Notes: generated by a model from the letters alone, not told the origin. Counted from the first letter of the stretch, positions 8,112 through 15,857 are shown. The stretch: 24,790 nucleotides of DNA from J089 sp964535735 (GCA_964535735.1 CAZHTM010000034.1:1-24790), one strand, 5' to 3'. Numbers and translations: made by a program.

Positions 8112-8186
8112 AGAAATTCCATCAATTATTAAGCAGGTATGACACGTACTATCTAAAAACGTTGTCTTCTAAAATTACCGGACTAT

Positions 8187-8220
8187 ACAAGGAACTCAAA
8201 GGGATTCCCTCCTACCTTGT
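8187..8220. repeat. Nested inverted repeat upstream of the M1 peptidase
   Basis: ACAAGG (8187-8192) pairs with CCTTGT (8215-8220) and encloses an 11-base palindrome AGGGATTCCCT (8200-8210). It lies between the sod terminator and the M1 peptidase start, about 80-110 bases before the ATG. It could be an operator or RNA hairpin in the peptidase leader, or chance; there is no T-tract on the side that would make it a terminator. Confidence 0.35.
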
Positions 8221-8256
8221 AAAAAAAAGGGAGAGGAGGCCAAAGCCCACTCTCCC
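8221..8256 (-). terminator. Rho-independent terminator after sodB
   Basis: Read on the minus strand, GGGAGAG (8256-8250) pairs with CTCTCCC (8235-8229), enclosing a further GGC/GCC pairing, and is followed at once by eight T (8228-8221). It lies 22 bases after the sodB stop codon. This ends the perR-prx-sod transcripts before the M1 peptidase gene. Confidence 0.9.
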
Positions 8257-8277
8257 AGTTGCCTACATGGACCGGGG

Positions 8278-8859
8278 TTAGTCCGCTAATTGCTGAGCTA
8301 CAAAGTCCCAGTTTACCAGATTCCAGAAAGCATCCACATATTTGGGCCGTGCGTTCCGGTAATCGATGTAATAGGCATGTTCCCAAACATCGCAAGTCAG
8401 CACTGGATGGCGACCTTCCGATACGGGAGTACCAGCATTACTGGTATTGACGATTTCTACACCGTCACCCGTTTTCACCAGCCAGGTCCAACCACTGCCA
8501 AAATTGGTGACAGCCGATTGTGTGAATTTGGTCTTGAACTCCTCAAAACTGCCAAATGATTTCTCCAAGGTTTCCAGAACGGTTCCGGTGGGAGTTCCGC
8601 CTCCGTTGGGACTCAGGCAGTTCCAATAAAAACTGTGATTAAACACCTGAGCAGCGTTATTGAACAATCCGCCAGCCGGTGCCCGTTTGATAATGTCCTC
8701 CAGGGCCGCGTCTTCAAATTCGGTCCCCTGAATGAGTTTATTCAGATTGGTTACATAAGCCTGATGGTGCTTTCCATAATGATATTCCAGAGTTTCCTTG
8801 GAAATATGGGGTTCCAGAGCATCCAGATTGTAGGGAAGCGAAGGTAAAGTATGTTCCAT
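8278..8859 (-). CDS. sodB: Superoxide dismutase, iron type
   Basis: Converts superoxide to oxygen and hydrogen peroxide in the cytoplasm. The 193-residue length is typical. Metal ligands are His27, His75, Asp157 and His161 (DVWEHAYYIDY). The Gln71 in NNAAQVFNHSFYW and the GSGWTWLV segment are the iron-type features; manganese enzymes usually carry the active-site Gln elsewhere and read GSGWAWL. No signal peptide is present. A strong AAAGGAG precedes ATG 8859. It lies downstream of the peroxiredoxin, separated by a hairpin that may act as a partial terminator, and it is followed by a strong terminator. The product of this enzyme, hydrogen peroxide, is the substrate of the neighbouring peroxiredoxin, so the pairing makes functional sense. 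Confidence 0.96.
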   Translation of the reverse strand: MEHTLPSLPYNLDALEPHISKETLEYHYGKHHQAYVTNLNKLIQGTEFEDAALEDIIKRAPAGGLFNNAAQVFNHSFYWNCLSPNGGGTPTGTVLETLEKSFGSFEEFKTKFTQSAVTNFGSGWTWLVKTGDGVEIVNTSNAGTPVSEGRHPVLTCDVWEHAYYIDYRNARPKYVDAFWNLVNWDFVAQQLAD

Positions 8860-8872
8860 TATACGTCTCCTT

Positions 8873-8907
8873 TAAGATAAAGGGGCCGGTTCAGTTGAAC
8901 CAGCCCC
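8873..8907 (-). terminator. Hairpin with T-rich tail between peroxiredoxin and sodB
   Basis: On the minus strand GGGGC-T-GGTTCA pairs with TGAACC-G-GCCCC (8907-8882) with one mismatch and a tiny loop, followed by TTTATCTTA. It lies 9 bases after the peroxiredoxin stop and just before the sodB ribosome site. It may be a full or partial terminator, setting lower sodB expression from the upstream promoter. Confidence 0.7.
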
Positions 8908-8916
8908 AAGGATTGA

Positions 8917-9561
8917 TTATAATTCTTCGGCGTGGGTGGCCAGATAGGAGGCGACGCCGTCGGCATTTTCTTTCATGCCTTCCTTGCCTTCAGCCCAGCC
9001 CGCGGGACAGACTTCGCCATGTTCCTGGTTGAAGGTTAAGGCATCCACCATCCTCAGCATTTCATCAATATTACGGCCCAGGGGCAAATCATTGATTACT
9101 GCATGGCGAACAATGCCTTCTTCATCAATGAGGAATGATCCCCGAAGGGCGACTCCACCACCAACGGTTGTGTCATACTCTTCCTCTTCAGTGATGACGA
9201 CAGCCGGTTCAGCACCCACCAGTACATCGTAGGCACGGGCAATGGATTTATCAATATCGGCAATCAAAGGATAACGCACATTTCCGATGCCCCCTTCCTT
9301 CACATCGGTATTTTTCCAGGCCCAGTGTGAATACTTTGAATCCACTGAGCATCCCAGGACCTGAACACCCCGTTTCTCGAATTCATCTAAACGATGATCA
9401 AAGGCAATGATTTCCGTTGGGCATACAAAGGTAAAATCCAGTGGATAGAAAAATAAGACCACTTTTTTCCCTTTGTAATCGGATAAGCTAATGTCTTTGA
9501 AGGTATTGTCCGGCATTATAGCCGTGGCTTTAAAGTCCGGAGCAGGTTTGGTAACTAACAT
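8917..9561 (-). CDS. Typical 2-Cys peroxiredoxin (AhpC/Prx1 group)
   Basis: Thiol peroxidase that reduces hydrogen peroxide and organic peroxides. The 214 residues contain peroxidatic Cys47 in FYPLDFTFVCPTE, Thr/Arg partners including Arg140 (VALRGSF), and resolving Cys185 in GEVCPAGW. The GGIG stretch near residue 90 resembles the GGLG motif of overoxidation-sensitive enzymes, but no YF pair is seen in the tail. Between AYDVL and GVALRG there are about 17 more residues than usual, rich in acids (TEEEEYD), forming an extra surface loop. AAAGGAG lies 11 bases before ATG 9561. It follows perR by 74 bases on the same strand, suggesting PerR control. No ahpF-like reductase is near, so a thioredoxin is the likely electron donor (inference). 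Confidence 0.95.
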   Translation of the reverse strand: MLVTKPAPDFKATAIMPDNTFKDISLSDYKGKKVVLFFYPLDFTFVCPTEIIAFDHRLDEFEKRGVQVLGCSVDSKYSHWAWKNTDVKEGGIGNVRYPLIADIDKSIARAYDVLVGAEPAVVITEEEEYDTTVGGGVALRGSFLIDEEGIVRHAVINDLPLGRNIDEMLRMVDALTFNQEHGEVCPAGWAEGKEGMKENADGVASYLATHAEEL

Positions 9562-9635
9562 AAGATTTGATTCTCCTTTATTATTTGATTAAGAGGTTAA
9601 GTTTAGGTTCAGAAGTGTTCAATGCGTATCCACCA

Positions 9636-10028
9636 TTAGCTTCCGCCAGAGGAATTAATGGTTTCCTGACACGCCGGACAGATTCCATGCAATTCCAGCC
9701 GGAAACCGGTAACATAGTATGGCTGAGATTGGTTAATGCTCTCCAGAAAAGAGTCATTCATGACGGATAGGTCATAGATTCGAGAACAGCGATCGCATTT
9801 AAAATGGTCATGCGGTTTCGTATTTCCATCATACCGTACCACTGTTTTATCCTTAATGGCATGGACCAGTCCCGCCTCAACCAATTGATTCAAATTCCGG
9901 TATACTGTACCAAGACTAATGTTTGGGAATACCGTCCTGGCTTGGTCATATATCCAGTCCGCCGTGGGATGAATATTGGTATGTTGAACAATCCTTAGGA
10001 TTTCATTTCGTTGTCGGCTGTTTCGCAT
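9636..10028 (-). CDS. perR: Fur-family peroxide-sensing regulator, PerR type
   Basis: Metal-dependent repressor of peroxide-defence genes. It has a winged-helix N-terminus (LGTVYRNLNQLVEAGLV) and a dimerisation domain with two structural CxxC pairs (Cys78/81 and Cys117/120). The regulatory site matches Bacillus PerR in spacing: His20, Asp67, His73, His75 and Asp86. Asp86 (RIYDL) is the diagnostic residue; Fur and Zur usually have Glu there, and the second Fur paralogue in this window does. Numbering is from ATG 10028; a GTG at 10046 would add six residues, and neither has a strong ribosome site. It sits directly upstream of the peroxiredoxin and sodB, and a PerR-box-like palindrome lies 56 bases before the start, consistent with autoregulation. 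Confidence 0.9.
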   Translation of the reverse strand: MRNSRQRNEILRIVQHTNIHPTADWIYDQARTVFPNISLGTVYRNLNQLVEAGLVHAIKDKTVVRYDGNTKPHDHFKCDRCSRIYDLSVMNDSFLESINQSQPYYVTGFRLELHGICPACQETINSSGGS

Positions 10029-10083
10029 AGTTCTGCCCTGTTTCACGGAAGAATTTAGGTCAGGGTTATCAATAAAACAATAA

Positions 10084-10098
10084 TAATAATGATTACTA
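10084..10098. promoter_or_regulatory. Candidate PerR box
   Basis: TAATAATGATTACTA is a 7-1-7 near-palindrome that agrees with the Bacillus PerR consensus TTATAATNATTATAA at 11 of 14 defined positions. It lies 56 bases upstream of the perR ATG, in the divergent region shared with the cobalamin locus. The surrounding DNA is AT-rich, which lowers the significance. Confidence 0.5.
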
Positions 10099-10128
10099 TT
10101 TAAATTATTTCATTAGTACTGGGATTTC

Positions 10129-10158
10129 TTGGAATCGGAATTAGCCTTGTGCTAAATT
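10129..10158 (+). promoter_or_regulatory. Possible promoter of the cobalamin locus
   Basis: TTGGAA (10129-10134) and TAAATT (10153-10158) are spaced 18 bases apart and end about 20 bases before the riboswitch aptamer, the expected place for its promoter. Matches to the sigma-70 consensus are only partial. Confidence 0.35.
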
Positions 10159-10179
10159 AGTTTGTTCTTTTTCAAATGT

Positions 10180-10311
10180 TGCAGGGAAGTTCCGTGAAAT
10201 TCGGACACAGTTCCCGCTACTGTGATTTGCCAGGCGCATCCAAAGGCCATTGTCCCTCAGGGGATGAGAAGGCGGATGTCAGCCGTTAACGCATCAGTCA
10301 GGATACCTGCA
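10180..10311 (+). promoter_or_regulatory. Cobalamin (adenosylcobalamin-type) riboswitch aptamer
   Basis: The conserved cobalamin riboswitch blocks occur in order: TGCAGGGAAG at the 5' end, a GTGAAAtTC segment, CCCGCTACTGTGA (10213-10225), GCCA (near 10246), a GGGGA-GAGAAGGC segment, and finally AGTCAGGATACCTGCA. The outer TGCAGG/CCTGCA pair closes the structure. It precedes a TonB-dependent receptor and a BtuG-like propeller, the expected targets. In this arrangement coenzyme B12 binding turns expression of the uptake genes down. An open frame starting at 10222 runs through the aptamer but is not the real gene start. Confidence 0.93.
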
Positions 10312-10373
10312 TCCAACTTTAATCGACTTTCGGGAAAAAGGTCATGGAGTGCATTTTTAGCAAGATTCATTTC

Positions 10374-10408
10374 AGAACCCCGGTCCCGATCGGGGTTCTC
10401 TTTGTTTA
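10374..10408 (+). terminator. Terminator-like hairpin, expression platform of the B12 riboswitch
   Basis: AGAACCCCG (10374-10382) pairs perfectly over 9 bases with CGGGGTTCT (10391-10399) around an 8-base loop and is followed by CTTTGTTTA. It lies 63 bases after the aptamer. The GGGG of the 3' arm is also the only plausible ribosome-binding stretch for the TTG start at 10402, so the same hairpin could block both transcription and translation. Confidence 0.8.
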
Positions 10409-12438
10409 GGGCCGTTTTAGCCGGGTTTTTCCTGGTAACGGTCCTTTTTGGGCAAGCGCGCACTGGGCTCATTCTTACCGATACCGGATTCCCTCTGGAT
10501 CAATGTGTAATTACTGGTCCCCATGGCTGGGTATACAGCGATTCCTATGGGGAATTTCCCCTGGACTACCAATGGCGCAGCGGAGACTCGCTCACCGTCA
10601 GTCGGATCGGATATCAATCCACGACCATTATCCTTGGTGAAACACCTCCGGTAGTTATTCTCCACACTCGTCCACTTCCATATCCTGACGTCCAAACTCA
10701 GGGATCGATCACCTCAAGAACGACTCGGCGTTTTAGCACCGTAACGCCCTCATCCATCGCCCCTGGCGTTCAATGGAGCCGTTGGGTGGAATCGATACCG
10801 GCTGTGCAATTAAAGTCCTACGGAGGACCAGCGGGGATCATGACCCTGAGCATGGATGGCGGTCCCGCTACCCACCTGAAACTTCAACTGGATGGATTTG
10901 AGCTCACCAATCCACAGAACGGCATCACGGACCTTTCACAATTGCCCATTACCCTCATTTCATCCCTATCATACATTCCACCCGGAACAGGATCTCAGGC
11001 CATTACCTCCGACGGAATTCTCCAACTACGTACCCAAACATCTGATCCGAGGATCCAATACTTATCGGGAAGTTTCGGACACCAATCCTGGTCTGCTTCC
11101 GTCCATCTTCCGGAAGGTCTGCCAAACTTAGCCATCCGATTCGGAGATCGTCGGGACAAAGGCAATTATCCCGTAACATATAACAACCAAGTTTTTAACA
11201 GGGAAAACAATGATTTTCATCAGCAATTCCTCCAAACCACATATCTGCATATCCATTCGCCGTCCCGATCATCACGCTTCCTTGGTCTATGGACGACCCA
11301 AGAGCGCGGCGTGGCTGGATTAATTTATTCCCCTTCTACCGGACGTCATAATGATGATTTAACCGTTCTGGGATATGAGCATATTTACCTTACGCCACAG
11401 GGAATTCGTCGGACGCAAATCCGTTACCAAATCAATGGTGACCATTTTTCGGATCCAGACCTCCTGCTGAACTCCCATCATAAGATTCATCAGTATCATT
11501 TGCGATGGAACGATCAGCGTCAAGTTCCGGGAATTGGCCAACTCATCAACCAGGTGGAAATGGAATACCAGGATATTAATAGCACCGACGCGGGACGTCG
11601 CTCCCGGCGCCTGGGAATGGTAGAGAGCCGATGGAAGACACCCCAGAGCAAACCATTCCAGGGAGGACTGGCAGTCTCCCTCGTGGTGGCTGAAGGCTAT
11701 GCACCCGAGTATCAATCATCGCTGGAGGGACGATACCAATGGGACGCTCCGCTAACGTTATCCATTCGAATCCTTACCGGTCAGGAAGTCCGGATTCCCA
11801 CATTCAATGAGCTTTACTGGTTTCCAGGCGGCAACCCGAATCTGAAACCAGAACACACTCGTTTTCATCAAGTCGTGATATCAGCTTCTGGTCAGCGACT
11901 GGGGTCCTTAAACCTTCTAGCCTATTCCAAGTCCAGTCGCGATTTGATTCAATGGACCCCGCGAGGGTCGATTTGGCAACCGATTAACATTCAGCGAGTT
12001 TCCCGAAAGGGCTGGAAGATCAACTGGTCGGGGGCTCCCACCTCCTGGCATTTGAAACCTGTAATCAGCGCCAGCGAGGTTCGAGCTATTGATCAATCAT
12101 CGGGAGAATCTCACGGCAAACAATTACCCTACGTTCCGATTCAAACGTGGAGTGTATCCTTGAATTGGTCATACCGATCCTGGGAAGTGACCTATTCCAT
12201 CCGACATCGGGGGACCATGATTTCACGCTATGACTGGCCCCAGGATGTACGTCTTCCTTCCGTCCGTCTTCAGGATTTTAGTGTTGGGACTGCCCAGACA
12301 TGGGGGCCGGTTACGATACAATTGGGCCTCAATCTGGAAAATCTCACCGATGAATCCTATGAATCAGTTCAAGGATATCCGGAACCGGGTCGTAGTCTAC
12401 TCTTCACCTTAACCATACAACCTCATCAGGAGAAATAA
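10402..12438 (+). CDS. btuB: TonB-dependent outer-membrane receptor, BtuB-like cobalamin transporter
   Basis: Energy-dependent importer of corrinoids across the outer membrane. The gene follows a cobalamin riboswitch, which fixes the likely substrate. The start is proposed as TTG 10402: it lies after the riboswitch, has GGGG 6 bases upstream and begins a clean signal peptide (residues 1-19, AGFFLVTVLFGQA). No in-frame ATG exists between the aptamer and the signal peptide. The 678-residue product has a carboxypeptidase-regulatory-like N-terminal domain (about 22-90), a plug domain (about 100-210; LQLDGFELTNPQNG) and a barrel. The motif VRIPTFNELYWFPGGNPNLKPE is typical of TonB receptors. The last residues do not end in an aromatic, which is unusual. 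The stop codon directly abuts the next ATG. Substrate assignment rests on the riboswitch and the partner gene. Confidence 0.88.
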   Translation: MFRAVLAGFFLVTVLFGQARTGLILTDTGFPLDQCVITGPHGWVYSDSYGEFPLDYQWRSGDSLTVSRIGYQSTTIILGETPPVVILHTRPLPYPDVQTQGSITSRTTRRFSTVTPSSIAPGVQWSRWVESIPAVQLKSYGGPAGIMTLSMDGGPATHLKLQLDGFELTNPQNGITDLSQLPITLISSLSYIPPGTGSQAITSDGILQLRTQTSDPRIQYLSGSFGHQSWSASVHLPEGLPNLAIRFGDRRDKGNYPVTYNNQVFNRENNDFHQQFLQTTYLHIHSPSRSSRFLGLWTTQERGVAGLIYSPSTGRHNDDLTVLGYEHIYLTPQGIRRTQIRYQINGDHFSDPDLLLNSHHKIHQYHLRWNDQRQVPGIGQLINQVEMEYQDINSTDAGRRSRRLGMVESRWKTPQSKPFQGGLAVSLVVAEGYAPEYQSSLEGRYQWDAPLTLSIRILTGQEVRIPTFNELYWFPGGNPNLKPEHTRFHQVVISASGQRLGSLNLLAYSKSSRDLIQWTPRGSIWQPINIQRVSRKGWKINWSGAPTSWHLKPVISASEVRAIDQSSGESHGKQLPYVPIQTWSVSLNWSYRSWEVTYSIRHRGTMISRYDWPQDVRLPSVRLQDFSVGTAQTWGPVTIQLGLNLENLTDESYESVQGYPEPGRSLLFTLTIQPHQEK

Positions 12439-13731
12439 ATGAAAAAAATAGTTCCCGTGTGGATTTTCATTTTAGCACAATATTTATCTGCCCAAACGCA
12501 AATCTTTGTCCTCTGCGAGGGCAACTTCCAGACCCCGAATGCCACGGTCTGGTCGTTCACCGACAATCTTACTGGCGTCGATGGACCGCTATACTGGTCG
12601 CCCAACGCCAATCCTTTAGGTGATACCGGTCAGTCTATGACCATCAACGACCACGATTTATACATCGTAATGAATAATTCCCACACGATTGAAAAGGTGG
12701 ACTTATCCAATGGCTTTACTCCCGTTGCCAGTTTACCGGTACCAGGTGCCGGTCCTCGATACCTGGCCATTTATAATGGGACTGCCTTCATTTCCACCTG
12801 GAATCTCTCCGGATTGCTGGTGGTGGATCTCTCCACATTTTCGATTACCGATACGTTGGTTATACCCAACGCAAAAACGGAACAATTTCTGATCCAGGGA
12901 TCAACGCTCTGGGTGACCTCGCCCATGCACATGGACTGGTCCACGAATGATAAAGTCTATCAAATACAACTAGACCCGTCCCCCACCTTGGTGGATTCCT
13001 TCACCGTGGTTCCTGGTCCCACTGGAATTATAGGTCTGGATACCACCATTTTTGTGTCAAGCACCTACTATGACGCCAACTGGAATGCAAACAGCGGAAC
13101 CTCCGCCTTTATACCTTCCTCCGGGCAGGTCGTAACCCACGAATATGGAAGTTCGCTTGGTTATGATGATTTGGTAGTCATTAACGGTCAGGTTTATCGC
13201 GGTGTTACCGGGGGATTAGCTCCTCTGACTGACGATTTATCCGTGGATATAACTGCCGGATATTCTGTAGGCGGACATGTGTACGCCGCCGCCGCTCGTG
13301 ATCAGTATATTTATTTCGCGACCAGTAATTACACAGCACCGGACACGGTAACGGTAATGGATACCTCATCCGCGATCTTGGCTCAATTCGCCGTGGGGGC
13401 TCTGCCGGGTTCCTTCGCTTTTTATAATCCCGCCACCGTATCTACAACGCCTGAGTTGCCGGTGCCGGTCAACATTACCGTGAGTTCCGCCTACCCCAAT
13501 CCGTTCAATCCACAGGTGACGTTGGACTACACCATGACTCAATCAGGACCGGTGACCATCACCGTTACCAATCTTGCCGGGCAAACGGTATCCAAACTTT
13601 ATAATGGTTGGAAAGAACCGGGAACCTATTCCATTCGTTGGATACCCCGCCAAGCGGCTTCCGGGGTGTATATCATTCAATTCCGGGGATTTGACACCGT
13701 GATAAAACGACGGGTGACGCTCTTGAAATAA
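12439..13731 (+). CDS. BtuG-like surface beta-propeller with C-terminal sorting (FlgD-Ig/T9SS-type) domain
   Basis: Predicted corrinoid-capturing partner of the adjacent BtuB. Residues 1-18 form a standard signal peptide with no lipobox Cys. A YncE/DUF5074-type propeller follows (about 22-335): it opens IFVLCEGNFQTPNATV and continues LGDTGQSMTI, LYIVMNNSHTIEKVDL and PRYLAI, the same order of motifs as Bacteroides BtuG. After a Pro-rich linker comes a roughly 80-residue Ig-like sorting domain with SSAYPNPFNPQVTLDY at its start and SGVYIIQFRG near its end. Bacteroides BtuG is a lipoprotein, so anchoring differs here. The ATG touches the btuB stop, and CAGGAG inside the end of btuB serves as ribosome site, so the two are co-translated under the riboswitch. 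Corrinoid binding is inferred from context and motif resemblance. Confidence 0.82.
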   Translation: MKKIVPVWIFILAQYLSAQTQIFVLCEGNFQTPNATVWSFTDNLTGVDGPLYWSPNANPLGDTGQSMTINDHDLYIVMNNSHTIEKVDLSNGFTPVASLPVPGAGPRYLAIYNGTAFISTWNLSGLLVVDLSTFSITDTLVIPNAKTEQFLIQGSTLWVTSPMHMDWSTNDKVYQIQLDPSPTLVDSFTVVPGPTGIIGLDTTIFVSSTYYDANWNANSGTSAFIPSSGQVVTHEYGSSLGYDDLVVINGQVYRGVTGGLAPLTDDLSVDITAGYSVGGHVYAAAARDQYIYFATSNYTAPDTVTVMDTSSAILAQFAVGALPGSFAFYNPATVSTTPELPVPVNITVSSAYPNPFNPQVTLDYTMTQSGPVTITVTNLAGQTVSKLYNGWKEPGTYSIRWIPRQAASGVYIIQFRGFDTVIKRRVTLLK

Positions 13732-15336
13732 TCAGTCGTTAAAGCGCCAGTCAATCGTAAACCGGGACAGGCGGCCTTTGGGCTGAAAACCATCATACCA
13801 GGATATTAAGTAATCCGAGGTTTGTCCTGACACCAACATCATGGCATTATTAAAGGACCACGAAATAGTCACGGAGGATATTTGGGCATGAATGCTCAGA
13901 TTCGTCACCCAGAGAGGATCGCGAACCGGAGTTAAGCGACCTGACGAGGACTGGAGTGCCGCAAGAACGGGATTAAACTCTATCTGGGATCGGCGGTGTA
14001 AATATCCGTTGATCTCCAGATCAATCGTCACGGCCATTCGGTCGTGGAACAGACGAAGGTGACTCTCGATATTCTGTGAAAATCGGTCCTCATAACCGGG
14101 TCCCAGGTCACTAGTAGGCGAATAATGAACCCACCGCGTGTCCAGGGTGAACGCCCGATGGGGACGAAGGGTCATTTGGGCGGATTGTTCCCATGATCCG
14201 GGTAGTATCCCCGGGAAAAGTCCATTCCAGATTAACGGAGATGGTAAGCCGTCCACCAAGGTCACCTGCGTGGCATAGGCAATCGTGATCCAATCGCGTA
14301 GATAGGAAAGAGTGTAACCGGCTCGTGTCCAGCGCTGGTATAACGAAGAATGGGACGAGAAATCCACGCCGGGTCGCACATCGGAGGATAATTGAATCAT
14401 TTGTTTAAGCGATCCCCATTTGGAAGACCACCGGAGACGATAAATCAAGGCTGACTGTCGATCCAGAACAGACGTCCCCAGTTCGATTTGTTTTGACGTC
14501 GATGTGAACACGGTTCCCCATACGGTCCACCGCGAAGAACTTAAGAGCGTATCCGGAGCCACCTCCCGGCCCCACTGCGTCCATTCCCAGGATATTCCAG
14601 ACATCCACCCTTCCCTTTTCCAGTCCCAGTTCTGGGTAACGGTTGTTCGAGCCAGTTGGAAAGCAAAGCTTCCATCGGCCAGGGATGATGTTCCGCGATA
14701 TCGCTGGAAGAACGGCGATGCGCTGGTGGTTATTTGTCCAAAAGGTCCCTGGTGGGTCCAGGAAAATCCGCCGGCAAAGATATCGTCCTTTAAATAGGCG
14801 GGGTTCGCTGACGTATCCGGGAGGCCACTATTGGTAAGGAATTTTCCTATGGTTACCGCTAAAGTATCGTTCGTGGTGGCGCCCACATAATCAATGAGAT
14901 AAGATTGTTGAAGCGGGCTTAATGTTGAAGCGGTATATTGATTGAAGGGTCCCGCATATACTCGTTTAAATCCCGTCAGTTGCAATCGCCGTTGGGGAAT
15001 ACTGAAATCCAAAACTACCTCCAGATTGTCCAGAAAATAATCTCCCCGGTCGTTCACAAACCGGCTATGGACTCCTGCTGAATCCAGGGACAAATGTTCC
15101 AATTGGAGAACACCTCCGTTTTGGGGCCGCCAACGCTGACTCACAGCCTGGCCATAGCGCTGTGGATACGGCGTGAAGGTACCATCCATGATCAGTGAAC
15201 CCACGGACCAGTCCTGATTCCAGACCACCGCACCCTGATCCACCCAATATCCATACTGACCGACCCAATCATAACTCACTTGTCCAGTCTGAGCCGCTGC
15301 ACCAACCATGATTAATCCAATCCAGAGGTTCTTCAT
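13732..15336 (-). CDS. Putative outer-membrane beta-barrel protein, family unknown
   Basis: A 534-residue exported protein: signal peptide MKNLWIGLIMVGAAAQ, then long runs of alternating hydrophobic/aromatic and polar residues typical of membrane strands (for example WTVWGTVFTSTSKQIELGTS and FTIDWRFND at the end). No plug domain or TonB box is visible, so it resembles a porin-like barrel more than a TonB receptor. Its ATG overlaps the stop of the ECF S-component gene in an ATGA junction, so they form one operon. It converges with the BtuG-like gene with zero bases between the two stop codons and no terminator between them. A role in passing the S component's substrate through the outer membrane is possible but unproven. 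Confidence 0.8.
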   Translation of the reverse strand: MKNLWIGLIMVGAAAQTGQVSYDWVGQYGYWVDQGAVVWNQDWSVGSLIMDGTFTPYPQRYGQAVSQRWRPQNGGVLQLEHLSLDSAGVHSRFVNDRGDYFLDNLEVVLDFSIPQRRLQLTGFKRVYAGPFNQYTASTLSPLQQSYLIDYVGATTNDTLAVTIGKFLTNSGLPDTSANPAYLKDDIFAGGFSWTHQGPFGQITTSASPFFQRYRGTSSLADGSFAFQLARTTVTQNWDWKREGWMSGISWEWTQWGREVAPDTLLSSSRWTVWGTVFTSTSKQIELGTSVLDRQSALIYRLRWSSKWGSLKQMIQLSSDVRPGVDFSSHSSLYQRWTRAGYTLSYLRDWITIAYATQVTLVDGLPSPLIWNGLFPGILPGSWEQSAQMTLRPHRAFTLDTRWVHYSPTSDLGPGYEDRFSQNIESHLRLFHDRMAVTIDLEINGYLHRRSQIEFNPVLAALQSSSGRLTPVRDPLWVTNLSIHAQISSVTISWSFNNAMMLVSGQTSDYLISWYDGFQPKGRLSRFTIDWRFND

Positions 15337-15857
15337 TTCCGGATCACTTTCACCATGCGCGGGGTTCCCAAGGCGAAAATCGTGGCATTGGACAGTTGAT
15401 GGACCAATGTAAAGCCCAAGCCGGATACATACACACCGATGGTTTGGGGTAAATCAAAGCCGGAGCTCAGTGGAAAGCTTAGTGTCGTGAGGGAATCAAA
15501 AATAAAGGTAAGGAGAAATCCCAGCACACCTAGTTGAATTTGATGAGTCCGTACCAATTCATCGTGGAAAAAACGTGCCCGAACGGCACCACCCATGCCG
15601 CCTACGATAATCATCCCTATTGTTTGAAACAAAAGCATGGGGGGAAACATGAGCCCGGATCCCAGGGGATTGAGCGCTGAAAACATAAATTCCGTGACGC
15701 CACCTACAACCAGGCCCCAGCGAACACCCAGCGTTAAGCCCGCCAGAAAAACGGTAAAGGTGAGAAATTCCACATTAGGCACAAGCATAAACGCGTACCC
15801 GATCCCCATTCCCATGGCCGAAAACATGGCCGCTCTCACAAGGTTATTCAGTCTCAT
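15333..15857 (-). CDS. ECF-transporter substrate-binding S component (vitamin-type)
   Basis: Integral membrane substrate-binding subunit of an energy-coupling-factor importer. From ATG 15857 (AAGGG upstream; a longer frame from 15926 would cut through the end of the preceding gene) the protein has 174 residues and about six hydrophobic segments. The N-terminal LVRAAMFSAMGMGIGYAF and the loop EFMFSALNPLGSGLMFPP match the style of S components, whose early Ala-rich helix docks onto EcfT. No EcfA or EcfT is in the window, as expected for a group II system where the energising module is encoded elsewhere. The substrate cannot be read from sequence; the nearby B12 locus makes a corrinoid one candidate, with other vitamins equally open. 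It overlaps the yhaM-like gene by 14 bases and the barrel gene by 4. Confidence 0.82.
   Translation of the reverse strand: MRLNNLVRAAMFSAMGMGIGYAFMLVPNVEFLTFTVFLAGLTLGVRWGLVVGGVTEFMFSALNPLGSGLMFPPMLLFQTIGMIIVGGMGGAVRARFFHDELVRTHQIQLGVLGFLLTFIFDSLTTLSFPLSSGFDLPQTIGVYVSGLGFTLVHQLSNATIFALGTPRMVKVIRK

Noticed and set aside
9580..9597. Second PerR-box-like stretch before the peroxiredoxin
   Set aside because: It matches the consensus at only about nine of fourteen positions in AT-rich DNA.
10222..10401. N-terminal extension of the BtuB-like receptor from 10222
   Set aside because: This part is the cobalamin riboswitch and its terminator; the translated residues are not signal-peptide-like, and a clean signal peptide begins at the TTG at 10402.
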